Source of the DNA: Macrostomum hystrix
Taxonomy: Eukaryota; Platyhelminthes; Macrostomidae
Assembly: GCA_950097015.1 (NCBI GenBank)
Contig: CATNEN010000039.1
Coordinates: 18,593,501-18,657,500 of the forward strand
Reading direction: 5' to 3'
Length of the DNA stretch: 64,000 nt
A program made the translations under genes and the position numbers. Shown here piece by piece: positions 1 to 10,878 of this stretch. How positions within the stretch are numbered: position 1 is the first letter of the stretch; every line of letters begins with the position of its first letter. The notes under the pieces are model-generated. The model ran no database searches. It saw only the letters and a program-made list of their open reading frames with translations, and was not told where the DNA came from.

Positions 1-545
1 ACTGGTGACTAAAGAGGCCACCAAAAAGCCAGCAGTGAGTTGTTGTTTAAATGAGCACGTTTACAAAATAAACATTATAAACGAAAGCACGATTTTAACA
101 AACAACTACAGCAAGGAAGGGTGTTAAGAACGATGAGAAAATATAGTTAAAAAACTAAAGTCGAACCAAAACTTTTTCGTGCAAAAAATACAGTAAAAAC
201 GGAAAAGCAGTGAAAAATACGTGTTTAAATCTTTTTCTTTTTGTTTTTCGGGCAGGCTGTGAGGCTAAAAGACAACAAGACATCTTCAATGAAGAGACAA
301 GACAAAAATCAATTTACTTACATAGAAATTCTTATTGAATTCGGTACCTAACATAGGCTGATAGGTAAAAAGAGCAAAATAAAAAATGATTTTAAACAGT
401 GCCCAGATTCAGTGCTAATGATGCTAGGAATAAATTATTAGATGTGCAGCGATAATATCAGGTTTACACTAATCTGCTATGAATATGCACCACAAAACGG
501 TAAATAGAGCAAAAGTTAAGGTAAGTAAGGTGTTAGATGTTAGGG
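1..545. other. AT-rich non-coding stretch
   Basis: No open frame of coding character, no family match and no clear repeat was seen. It is A/T-rich and leads directly into the 30-bp minisatellite. Confidence 0.5.
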
Positions 546-546
546 T

Positions 547-1375
547 AAGGTGTCACTGAGCCCCTTTCATCAGTGTGGGGTGCCACTGAACCCCTTTCAT
601 CAGTGTGGGGTGTCACTGAGCCCCTTTCATCAGTGTGGGGTGCCACTGAACCCCTTTCATCAGTGTGGGGTGTCACTGAGCCCCTTTCATCAGTGTGGGG
701 TGCCACTGAGCCCCTTTTATCAGTGTGTGCGGTGCCACTGAACCCCTTTCATCAGTGTGGGGTGTCACTGAACCCCTTTCATCAGTGTGGGGTGCCACTG
801 AGCCCCTTTCATCAGTGTGGGGTGCCACTGAACCCCTTTCATCAGTGTGGGGTGTCACTGAGCCCCTTTCATCAGTGTGGGGTGCCACTGAACCCCTTTC
901 ATCAGTGTGGGGTGTCACTGAGCCCCTTTCATCAGTGTGGGGTGCCACTGAGCCCCTTTTATCAGTGTGTGCGGTGCCACTGAACCCCTTTCATCAGTGT
1001 GGGGTGTCACTGAACCCCTTTCATCAGTGTGGGGTGTCACTGAACCCCTTTCATCAGTGTGGGGTGTCACTGAACCCCTTTCATCAGTGTTGGGATATTA
1101 CTGACCCCTTTCATCAGTGTGGGGTGTCACTGAACCCCTTTTATCAGTGTTGGGATATTACTATCTCATTTTATCAGTGGGGTGTCACTGAACCCCTTTC
1201 AATAGTGTTGGGATATTACTGACCCCATTTTATCAGTGGGGTGTCACTGAACCACTTTCATCAGTGTTGGGATATTACTGACCCCATTTTATCAGTGGGG
1301 TGTCACTGAACCCCTTTCATCAGTGTTGGGATATTACTGACCCCATTTTATCAGTGGGGTGTCACTGATCTTTCA
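547..1375. repeat. 30-bp minisatellite with alternating variants
   Basis: The tandem unit is 30 bp and alternates between a TGTCACTGA and a TGCCACTGA version, so many units pair into 60-bp dimers. A variant containing CAGTGTGTGCGG recurs 242 bp apart (about 719 and 961), showing a higher-order repeat. From about 1085 onward the array changes to a longer alternating form in which a TGGGATATTACTGACCCC unit alternates with the GGGGTGTCACTGA unit. Because 30 is divisible by three, spurious open frames run through it on both strands. They repeat a 10-residue peptide and are not genes. Confidence 0.95.
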
Positions 1376-2170
1376 GATAAGTATCTAAGGTCCAAGAGAG
1401 TGAGACGATGTAAAAGAAAATTAAAAAACTGAAAAAAGACAAAATCAAAGCAGAATCAGAAAAACTAAGCTAGGAAGTTGAAAAGTAAATCCGATTGATG
1501 GCAAGTTAGCACACATCTAGAACTGGACAAAGACTTGAGAAGAAACAAAGTACAAAAATAACTTTAATTACCAATTAGTACCAAATTAAGCCAAAAATGT
1601 AGGACCGCAGATTTGTTAGAACGCGACCAAGATGAGCAAATCGCAAACAAAAAGCTGGGATTAAAAATAAAACAAAATAAAAATATAACAAATCAACTAG
1701 CTTATGATTTAATGCAGTGTTGCAAAGTTAAGCCAGAAAAAATTAGATGCTTCGTCAGTCAAACAAGTGCGCTAAGAAACTAATGAGCAACGAATATGCA
1801 TAGCTCGTATAGCTGTATTAATAATAAATTCTACTAATTAACTAGCTTTAGTGATCGAATCAACAACCAAATGTTACTAATTTTATAATAGAACACTTGA
1901 GCAACGATTGGCCGATCGGTCGGTGCATTCAAACTCAAAGCTTAAACCGTGGTCTGTTCGGGCTCATTGCTGCTGGCGGCCTGCAACAAAACACACGACT
2001 GGCTAATTAAGCATCTAAGAAATGGAACAATGCCTTTTGTAAATTGTGCAAAAAGAGCTTGAGTATGTGTTTCCTAGAAACACTGTGAAAATGACCTCAG
2101 AACGGCTTCACTAACTCAGCTTATCAATAGGGTGTCATTGACTTCGGTGACTACCATATACCACTCACTG
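1376..2170. other. AT-rich spacer without recognised gene
   Basis: No coding signal was found. A short GGGTGTCATTGACTTCGGTGAC near 2130-2155 resembles the flanking minisatellite core, suggesting scattered degenerate monomers. Confidence 0.4.
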
Positions 2171-2179
2171 GCCCCCTAG

Positions 2180-2507
2180 AAAATAATCACAGGAGGCTTC
2201 GGGCAATGGCACATCAATTTGTGACACTAGACCCACAGCCAGCGAGGAGGCAATTCCATGCCCATTTCGCTGTCTCCTGAGCACACACGCACACGGATAC
2301 CGTACGCAGGCATACGCTCACACCAGTGTGTATAATTCTTAATCGTCAGGCTGTGTACATTTCACAGTGCCTTGGAGGTTGGCCCTCATGAGCATAAATT
2401 GCACGACAAGCCCCCCAAATCAATGTGGCCTCGCCGCGGAATCGAGCTCAGGGACCTTGGTGCGTAAGGCAAACGCATTAACTGCCCTGCAACTCACCCC
2501 ACTAACC
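2180..2507 (-). mobile_element. tRNA-derived SINE, copy 1
   Basis: On the minus strand this copy runs from a tRNA-like head near 2507 to an A/T-rich tail near 2180. It has the family landmarks: the B-box-like GAGCTCGATTCC, the GGCGAGGCCACATT segment, a GT-rich body with GTGTGCGTGTGTGCTCAGGA, and the GCCATTGCCCGAAGCCTCCT end. The A-box region is diverged. The 38-bp minisatellite begins directly at its head. Confidence 0.85.
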
Positions 2508-2515
2508 CCATAGGT

Positions 2516-3182
2516 ATCCTATAAATTGGGGGTCATTGACCCTATAGCTATCCTTAGAATTGGAGGGGGGTCACTGACCCTATAGCTATCCTTAGAATTG
2601 GTGGGGGGGTCACTGACCCTATAGCTATCCTTAGAATTGGAGGGGGGTCACTGACCCTATAGCTATCCTTAGAATTGGTGGGGGGTCACTGACCCTATAG
2701 CTATCCTTAGAATTGGTGGGGGGTCACTGACCCTATAGCTATCCTTAGAATTGGAGGGGGGTCACTGACCCTATAGCTATCCTTAGAATTGGTGGGGGGG
2801 TCACTGACCCTATAGCTATCCTTAGAATTGGAGGGGGTCACTGACCCTATAGCTATCCTTAGAATTGGAGGGGGTCACTGACCCTATAGCTATCCTTAGA
2901 ATTGGAGGGGGGTCACTGACCCTATAGCTATCCTTAGAATTGGAGGGGGGTCACTGACCCTATAGCTATCCTTAGAATTGGAGGGGGGTCACTGACCCTA
3001 TAGCTATCCTTAGAATTGGAGGGGGGTCACTGACCCTATAGCTATCCTTAGAATTGGAGGGGGGTCACTGACCCTATAGCTATCCTTAGAATTGGAGGGG
3101 GGTCACTGACCCTATAGCTATCCTTAGAATTGGAGGGGGTCACTGACCCTATAGCTATCCTTAGAATTGGAGGGGGGTCACT
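2516..3182. repeat. 38-bp minisatellite, about 18 units
   Basis: The unit carries the core GGGGTCACTGACCC followed by TATAGCTATCCTTAGAATTGG, with one or two G insertions or deletions between units. The first unit, next to the SINE, is diverged (TCATTGACCC). The last is interrupted at 3182, where the C-terminal exon region of the Y-box gene begins. The core is a near-perfect palindrome, GGGTCA-C-TGACCC. Confidence 0.95.
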
Positions 3183-6100
3183 GACCACCAATCATAAAAC
3201 TGGCTCCCACAGCAATACAGTCTACTCACATTCTCGTGGTGCTCCAAGTTATTGTCTCCTCGATCTACAATGCGCGGCGAACAGGTAATGCCGCCTCTGC
3301 CGCGGCCCCGACCGCGACTGCGACCACCGCGACCTGGAACAAAGCTGCCTCGATGACCAAACACTGGCAGCTGCTGATAGTACTGCTGCTGGGCTGGCAA
3401 ATAGTCGACCGTGCTAAACCGTTGCTGGGAAGGATTGTACATCTGGTCGTAGCCATAGTAACCATAGCCGTATTGATGGACTGGCTCCGACTGAAATTAA
3501 TGTTTACACAGGGGAATTATCTATGTAGTCAAATACTACTACAGTAAATCGTCTGCATCATTGTCATTTAGCAGTTGGCAGTCAATTTAAAAAATTGTAA
3601 TTTATTTATTGATATTCTTAGAAAATTTGTACCATTAATTTTAAAGCAATACGAGCATTTTTTGTTTGCTATTAGTTGTTACTGCTATAAAAAAATAATT
3701 ATCAGTTTATTAGTCAGTTGAGAAAGCCACTTCTAGGAGCAGTCACAGAACAAACAAGCCCACGAGTGTTGTCCAGGTAATTTAAACTCACATATCTGCT
3801 AGCGGAGCGCCCAGAAGCGCCCCTACCGCCAACTCCTTGATAGTAGAAATGCTGCTGCTGATGCTGTAGCTGGGGCTGCAATTGAGCTAACTGTTGCTGC
3901 TGATAATACTGATCAACCAGATAGTTATAAGTCACATCGCCGCCGCCAAAGCCTAGCATAGCGCCGTGCCCTAAGCCGAAGCCTCGTCTTGCGTCGCCAC
4001 CGACGCCGCGTTGCCTAGGGCTATAACGATCGGCTGCGTAGGCGCTGCCACGAACCGCATTGCCATCCGGCCCAGTGACATTGGCCGCCTCCTGGCCTTT
4101 CTCGCCTTCGACAACGTCGAATTCGACGCGCTCGCCGTCGCCAACGCTGCGCTGCCATTTCTTAGGATTATTACGAGAGATGGCTGTCTGATGAACAAAG
4201 ATGTCCTCTTTTGTGTCGTGTCGATTGATGAAACCGTAGCCATTCTTAACGTTGAACCACTTCACAGTGCCAGTCACCCGAGTGGCTGATTTAAGGATAA
4301 AAAAAATTATGTCAGGGTTTGCTAAGATTTACAATTTAGATTTGAAAAATTATAATATATTAAATTTAACACTTGAATAATGCTTCCTATCATTGTAATT
4401 GCCTAACTAACTAGTTAAGCCAAGGTGAGCGCCTAGTAGAGCCCAGATGAGTGTGTGGGAGACTTAACGTTAATGTCTGGGAGAGTCTAAGTGAGTGCCT
4501 GTGAGGGTTTAGGTGAGTAGGTGAGCGTGAATTAAGGATTCTGAGATGAGGAATTAGGGTTATAGAGACCATTGATGTTGTTAAAAAAACCAGCCATATT
4601 AACTATAAGAGAACAACAAGTTTTTAACCATTTAGTTGTATTTGAGACCAAGGCCTTCAAAGCAAAGTCAAGAATTGAAGAAGTAATTTTATTAGCAGTT
4701 CACAGATTCTTTTAGATGGCTATCAATTTAGCTGCCAAAATAGCCATTTCCTCAAAGATGACCATATTACACTTGTTGGCCTTCAAAATCTGATCTACAA
4801 TTAAAGCAGGTTGCTTATGCCAACACTGCATGTGCATCACATGGAGCATGAGTTTGGCTTACTGGTCACAGATACATGGCTTTTATATTTTTAAGCTTTT
4901 TACCAAAGAAAAATAGATTTTTTATATGAAACTACATGACCTTAAGAGATGTTATAACAGATTGTAAATTTTTTTATTTCGATTGCAGTGAGGTGGTACC
5001 ACAGTGATGTGGTAGATAAATGTGGCAAAGGATAGGAAGGGTGACAGATTCATAAATGGAATTTATCACTAAATATTTATAACTTTGCATGACATTCATA
5101 TAGCTAGCACATTTATGTACAAGACAATGTGGTGATCTATTTCAGCAAGCTGCCATGTGGATAATAGAGGCATTATTAGCACAGATCCATGTGAACAAAG
5201 TAGGCGTTCACATTGGACCATGCTGGTAAGCAGTGCCATACAAATATAGTACAAAAATTGTTCTAGATTATTGTGTTATTTTGGCTTTGCTATAGATACT
5301 CTTTCTATAGAAATAATAAGTACTATACAACATTTATGCAAAAATTTAGCAATTGCTAATGTCATAGAACTAGAAATTCCTAATTCCAACCAAAATTCCT
5401 AATCTAATACTTGGGTGTGTCATAAGTAATGTTACTGTGGTTGCTGTGCAGAAACCCAAAGCAATAAGCATCCAAACTTATTACATTCCGAAAGTAAATT
5501 TTTTGAGAAGTTGCCCCCCAACAGAGCAGCAATTTTACTGTCATTGGCCAAACCTGTTGCAAGAATTTGTTAATCAGATTTAGCGAGCGCAATGCGATGA
5601 AATCTTCTTTTTGCAACAAGCAAAACTCAACATGAATTACAAAAAGACACACATCCAGTTCTATGCTTTTGTTTGCTTTAAGCTTGGAATATCTGCAGCT
5701 GAAGTAGAGGAGGATCTCTGGACCACACTGCCAGACAACTGCCCAACTCGCAGGACAATTTACAGGTGGTTTCAGAACTTGGGTTTGATCCTGGGTTTGA
5801 ATCGGAAGATGCCACCAGATCTTGCTGACCATGTTCAACACCAAACAAATGAGTCTCTATCTGTACAACTCCACCCAACACCAAGGTCAATGGCCAGTAC
5901 TTCATTGACTTTGTACGACACACTGGGAACCTCTGGCACGCTCTCCAGTCAAACCCAATGCACCTGAATGAAGTGCTGTGGCAGATGGACAACGTACAGC
6001 TGCACACCTGTCAGGCTGTTCTGGATTTTCTGGCTGGATGGCGAGTGAATCTGCTCTGGCAGAGTCCCTACAGCCCAGACTTTAACTTTTGCAACAGGTT

Positions 6101-7885
6101 TCTCTTCAAATGGCTGAAGGCAGACTTTTCCCAGAAAGATTCACAAACCATGATGAGGTCAAAAAGGAAGTGCTTATTCCCACGGTCCCATGCCAATATT
6201 TTCAATTTTATCCACACGGATCCATGCAGATAATTTTCTGCTTATCCACACGGCAGCTTATATGAATAGGTCTACTTTCAAGTCCCTACCTATTCTTCTC
6301 TGAGCATAAGGCTTTTGCTTCAGAGTATAGTATATAGTGTACACTTTTGATGCATGGTGTAAAATAATAACAATGATGTATATATAATATGTGACGAGGT
6401 TGGTGCTGACTAGAATTCTTCTAGTTGACTCATGATTTTCTTTGATAGATAAACTTCTTACTTTTTAAGTCAATACAATTTGAATGAAAACATATAACGA
6501 TGACAAAAAATTTAGTAAGTTGTTATTACAATAATTAAAAAGGATGACATTAATGTCAGTTAATGAATGTGTAGGTAGGTTGAAATGTAGTCTAACACTG
6601 TCATAACGCACTGCTAACTTTGTCAATCTATTGGCTCAAGGGTTCAACAAAACATTCAAGCCTGATAAGGGCCTCAAAGAACAGAACCGTGTGGATAAAA
6701 TTGAAATTAATGGCACAGCATATTTATATAAAGAGTTTTAGACCTATTCATACAAGCTGCTGTGTGGATAAGCAGAAAATTATCGGCACCAATCCATGTG
6801 GATAAAATTAAAATTATCAGCACAGGACTGTGGGAATAATCCATAGTCCGGATCATGTCGTTTACGCCGGAGATCTCCGGCGTAAATCTGGTTTGGGATC
6901 GGAGGCTGGCGTAAGTGCTTGGCGTAAGTATAGGCCAAAATGTGCCTTGGCATAAGTGCTTGGCGTAAGTACATGGCATAAATCAAGTGGCGTAAATGTT
7001 AGCACAAATGAGATCATTCACAATCAAAGTATCACTATAGAACATAACACATTTGCGTTAATTATGATGTTAAGGAGCAGCATTAAAACAAAGTTCATTA
7101 AAATATTGCAGTTCGTATAAATGAGATAGCAGAATATCTATTGTAGGATAGCAAAAGTTTTTTAGCTTTAAGATGCTTACTTTGATACTTGATTCAGAAT
7201 TTGCAACTTGAGATTTTTTAACAGTTGCAACTTCTGAATTTAATTAATCACCGATTAACAAGAATTGTGAAGGACCTTTTTTGGGTGGCGTAAGTCAGAG
7301 GGACCATTTTTTGGTTGGCGTAAGTCTGGCGTAAGTGCCAAAAATGTTGGATTTTTCCTCCGGCATAAGTCCAGCATGATCCGGACTATGGGGAATAATC
7401 TCTGCCGGTCAAAAAACCTCATTGCACTGGTTCTGACAGTTAAACGAAAAACACCTGCAGGCTGAGGTGGAAAAGCTGTACAAGCACTGCCAAAGGGTGA
7501 TTGATATTGGGGGACACTATGTTGTTGATTAATACAGTTTTGTTCATCTGCAATTGTTAATTGGTCTGTTTTCCCCTCAGTGACATTACTTATGACACAC
7601 CTGAAGTACTTTTATATGGCTTAATGCAACATTTCCAAGAGACTTATTTTAGTACCTTACATTACTTTTTGTTAAAAACAACTGATAAATGCAACAAAAG
7701 TAATATATCTTAAGAAGTTAATGAAGTTAAAGTAGTCAAACCATTAAATAGTTAGCTAGCTACTTACCTAAAACTTTTTTATCCTTTTTTACAGCTTCAA
7801 TAGCTAAATTGTTCAAGCCTGTTTGGGTGTTACTATCATGATTGTCTCTACCATCATCTGTCACATTAGTTTCAGAATTATGCAT
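3161..7885 (-). CDS. Y-box / cold-shock domain RNA-binding protein (YBX family)
   Basis: Y-box proteins bind mRNA and single-stranded nucleic acid and control translation and mRNP packaging. Exons on the minus strand: 7885-7768 (ATG, 39 codons plus 1 nt, donor GTAAGT), 4285-3792 (acceptor after AAATCAG, donor GTGAGT), and 3490 onward (acceptor TTTCAG). Both joins are in phase and rebuild the family's KK-V-L-A-T-R-V lead into the cold-shock domain at about residues 36-115. RNP1 (KNGYGFINR) and RNP2 (DIFVHQ) are intact. The tail is Gln/Tyr/Gly-rich and then carries an RG/RGG run (about residues 235-260), as in animal homologues. The C-terminus is unresolved. A donor-like GTGAGT at 3229 could lead to a further exon. 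Otherwise the frame reads to a TAA at 3161, inside the minisatellite, giving about 313 aa. Intron 1 is 3.5 kb and full of transposon debris. Confidence 0.88.
6177..6836. mobile_element. Long-TIR MITE inserted in the mariner, TA target site
   Basis: Inverted arms of more than 90 bp begin TTCCCAC(G/A)GTCC at 6177 and at the complement of 6836. Both arms contain TTATCCACACGG-like and GATAATTTTCTGCTTATCC motifs. TA flanks both ends, so the element looks like a mariner/Tc1-type MITE. It splits the mariner transposase frame. Its right end was later hit by the 6841-7391 element. Confidence 0.75.
6841..7391. mobile_element. 551-bp MITE with 8-bp target duplication GGAATAAT
   Basis: The termini are CCATAGTCCGGATCATG and its exact complement CATGATCCGGACTATGG. 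GGAATAAT occurs immediately before (6833-6840) and after (7392-7399). The subterminal zones carry repeated GGCGTAAGT / GGCATAAGT motifs in direct orientation on both sides. There is no coding capacity. An 8-bp duplication fits the hAT superfamily, but the ends are not the usual CAG-type, so the class is uncertain. Confidence 0.88.
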
Positions 7886-10133
7886 AGCTAGCTGACTTTA
7901 AAATTTGAACTTAGAATGTAGCTACAGAGTAGCTGTAACTGTAATGTAAATGCAAATGGTAAAATACCCTTTGATATACTCTAGCTAAGGGTTCTGAGCC
8001 TTTATTGCCGGTTTTTGCTCTTTCCTACTATCTTTTTTATTTAAGCTACTGACTGAATTCAACTAGCTCCGGTTTTCAGAAATTAGCTAGAAAAAAGTTG
8101 GCTCTACTTAGCTGTTTGCCTAAAATAGTTACAACTTGTCGTCGACGTCAACACTTGTAGAAAGAAAAAACGAATAAATTTCTTTAAAAACGTAATGAGT
8201 CTGTGCTTATACACTTCGTATATATTGACTGGGACAACACAACACACTGCTTAAATATAGATAACCTTAGTTCGTTTCAAATAGTGATAGGTAGGTAGGT
8301 TAAGCCTAAGCTTAAGAAAATAATTGTGTTGTTCTTTCTTTTTTTGCACCACTGGTGAAAATGCTAAAAACAATTTACTTGTAAGCCAACATATCAAATT
8401 GAAAGTAAATATTTCTCAGTGTTTTATTTAAAAAAGTAAATAGCCTTTGAAACTCTGTAGAGTAATATTTTGTTTAAAAAATTTAAAAATGTGCCGGTGT
8501 TAAACGAAAAAATGTACTTTATTTATTGTTCGTTTCATTAATTTCAACGGGTTTCGGTCAATTGTTGTGCTGGGGCAGCGTGGCTAAATAAAGATCGGAG
8601 CAGTAATAGCTAAAAAATGTGGAAAAGAACGCAAGGCTTCAAAGGTGCTTGAATATAGACTGTTATAGACTATCAAGACTGTAACGTCAACAACGAACCC
8701 CCCACCGCGGCCTAGACCGGTTTGGCGCAGAAAGTAAAGCCCCAAGCCAATCTCAACTCGCCACGTGCGATTGAACTCAATGCGGCAAGCAAGCCGCATA
8801 CACAATACATGAGCCATCTTCAGGGTCTGTGTATAATTATATAGGCCGTCTTCAGCAGGGTCCGACGTGCCGGTGTTAATTGCAAGTTTTTGTTGTGATT
8901 TTCAAGTTGTGATTTAAAATTTCTAGTATTTAATTTGACTGCGCATCAAAGGAGAAATGCTATTTTCACTTGAGGTGTGGTTTTTTCAAAAGAATTGTAT
9001 AAATAAATGAGTTTAGAAGTTTAGAGGATTAGTGAGTTTTTTATGGCGATTCTAATTGTTCGATCTGGAAAGTTTAAAAGGAATAAAAAACATCTTTCTT
9101 TCAAATGGTATTTCGGATTGTGAGTCCCGACTATCGTACATATTAGATCTTCTTCGCAGAATCAGAAAGATTCATAAGCAATTTAGTATGCGTTGTTGAG
9201 TCGTAACCATGCAGATTCATATAAAAAACGCAACCGCTTGACCACAACACTTGACTATCTTTAGGAAATATGGATAAAAAGATAGATAAAAGCCGGAAAG
9301 CAGCAGCGATAGGCTAGTAGAGTAGTCATAATTATCTGAACAATGTTTCGTCAGTCGATCGACTCTGCATAGTTACTCTGCATGTGCAGCTGAAAAAATA
9401 CTTTAAGAATATTTTCATGCAACTTTGTTGTTAAACGGCCTTGTCCAATCTGGACTGCAGGTCAGCCCTTGTGGGGGCTCTACTGCTGTATATATTTTCT
9501 TGTATTAAAACATTTCTATTAAAATATAAATATAAAAGTAAAAAATAGAAATTTAGAATTTTAAAATTTTTTAGAAGGTCCGAAGTTTTGGTTCAATAAA
9601 AATAAAAGAAATAGATCGAGTGAAATTTTGCGATAGGTAAATCAGGTAACTATACTCGTATAGAAAACGAAAAATTATAGCAAAAATTAAAACAAATAAA
9701 TTGTTTGGCTCTGATAAACCAACAAAAAGGTACATTTTGAGTCGATTGATACTAGAGTAAATAGATTGGTCTATAGGATCGACTATAGCGCTAAATATTG
9801 TCACATAAGCATGCATTCGTCGTTTGCTGACTTCCGAAGTTACTACATATGGAAACACGGCGTTATACCTTACTTAGCTTGGCCAAGTCATGAACAATGT
9901 TAGGATACAATAGCACTGAATTATTACATAAGGAATTCAGTGACAAATTCACACCAACGCTGCCCGCACAACAATCCGACGTAAGCTGACCTTCCTTTAC
10001 CTTCGCACAATACCGAACAAAACCTTACAAAAAAATCTTAAAACACGAGCGTACACAGAATTATCTTAAAACGTGAAATTCGACTGGACGTTGGTGCAAT
10101 CTAAAAGTTCTATCGTTGGTGCTATCGATGTCG
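7886..10133. other. Intergenic region upstream of the Y-box gene
   Basis: The 5' flank of the Y-box gene lies here, but no promoter element stands out. GTGCCGGTGTTAA appears at about 8491 and 8868 as a short direct repeat. Remaining open frames (for example around 8600-8800 and 9571-9858) lack family features and codon character. Confidence 0.4.
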
Positions 10134-10486
10134 CTACGGGAGTCGGTGGCAGAGCGGTTAACGCTCTAGCCTGTGCCACTGAGCTCGATTCCGTGGCGAG
10201 GCCACATTCATTTGGGGTGCAGCCACGGAGAGAAGGCTTGGGGGCTTGTCGTGCAATTTACGCCCTTTGAGTGCCAACCTCCAAGACACAGTAGAATTTA
10301 TACACTTGACGATGAGAAAGTCAGGGCAGATATACACACTTGTGTGAGCGTGGGCCTGCGTACAGTATCTGTGTGCGTGTGTGCTCAGCAGTCAGCGAAA
10401 TGGGCAGAATTGCCTCCTCGCTGGCAACGGGTCTAGTGTCACAAATTTATGTCCCATTGCCCGCAGCCCTCCGGTAATTATTATAT
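10134..10486 (+). mobile_element. tRNA-derived SINE, copy 2 (near full length)
   Basis: The head carries an A-box-like TGGCAGAGCGG and a B-box-like AGCTCGATTCC. A GT-rich body follows, then the conserved GCCCGCAGCCCTCC end and an AATTATTATATT tail. Flanking TATCGATGTCG (10123-10133) and TATCGACGTCG (10487-10497) form an 11-bp target duplication with one difference. Confidence 0.9.
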
Positions 10487-10499
10487 TATCGACGTCGGC

Positions 10500-10878
10500 C
10501 GACGTCGGATTGTTGTACGGGCTGTGTTCGCGTATCTATCGATTCTTGACTTCGTGTTGTTTACATCTATGACATGATCGCGAGCGACAATGTAAAAAAG
10601 CGATCGAAGGTTGGGTAGATTTACAAGTACTTAGAGAGAGCTGCTAGACATGGGGGAATTTCCATGAGTACGGATTTCACGTGGCAGATGAATAAAATAG
10701 AAGAAATAAAAATGTTTAATAGAAACAAAAAAGTTGTTTCTGATCGACTCTCGCGCTAAACACCCGGTAGTCGAGGCGCAGTCGCGGAAAGAGGGCTTAG
10801 CATAAATAGCGCTTTCTTAATAAAATAATAATAACAGGCACCTCAAGAGTAAAATCTGGGTCACTAACCCAGGGTTTC
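10500..10878. other. 3' flank of the sacsin-like gene
   Basis: No gene was seen. It should contain the 3' UTR of the minus-strand sacsin-like gene, but no minus-strand AATAAA was identified close to the stop codon. Confidence 0.4.

Larger units (their letters stand above)
5611..7532 (+). pseudogene. Broken mariner transposase
   Basis: The N-terminal part (5611-5860) has a helix-turn-helix-like segment ending in TRRTIYRWF. The frame then shifts; a second frame (about 5890-6170) carries [11 protein letters not shown], the second catalytic Asp region, and [13 protein letters not shown], the third. The C-terminal piece, with a GHYVVD* ending typical of mariner proteins, lies after the nested insertions at about 7468-7532. 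The residue 34 positions after the second Asp is Asn where mariner transposases have Asp. The segment that should hold the first Asp appears deleted at the frame change. It is certainly inactive. Confidence 0.8.
5410..7612 (+). mobile_element. Degenerate mariner-type transposon, interrupted by two later elements
   Basis: The terminal inverted repeats match over about 25 bp: GGTGTGTCATAAGTAATGT near 5414 and its reverse complement near 7584-7604. TA is present at both outer edges (TACTT left, AAGTA right). It sits in intron 1 of the Y-box gene on the opposite strand. Once the two inserted elements (6177-6836 and 6841-7391) are removed, the length is close to 1.6 kb, usual for mariner. Confidence 0.82.

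Noticed and set aside
547-1222. Open frames with repeated SPFHQCGVPLN or WGATEPLSSV peptides
   Set aside because: The 30-bp unit keeps any frame open when the monomer lacks stops; frames on both strands are equally open.
2516-3182. Y-box protein autoregulation through the repeated ATTGG (inverted CCAAT) in the 38-bp units
   Set aside because: ATTGG is too short and the repeats make any pentamer appear many times; animal Y-box proteins act mainly on RNA.
8584-8817. 77-codon minus-strand frame
   Set aside because: No family resemblance, no supporting splice or promoter context, and composition similar to its non-coding surroundings.
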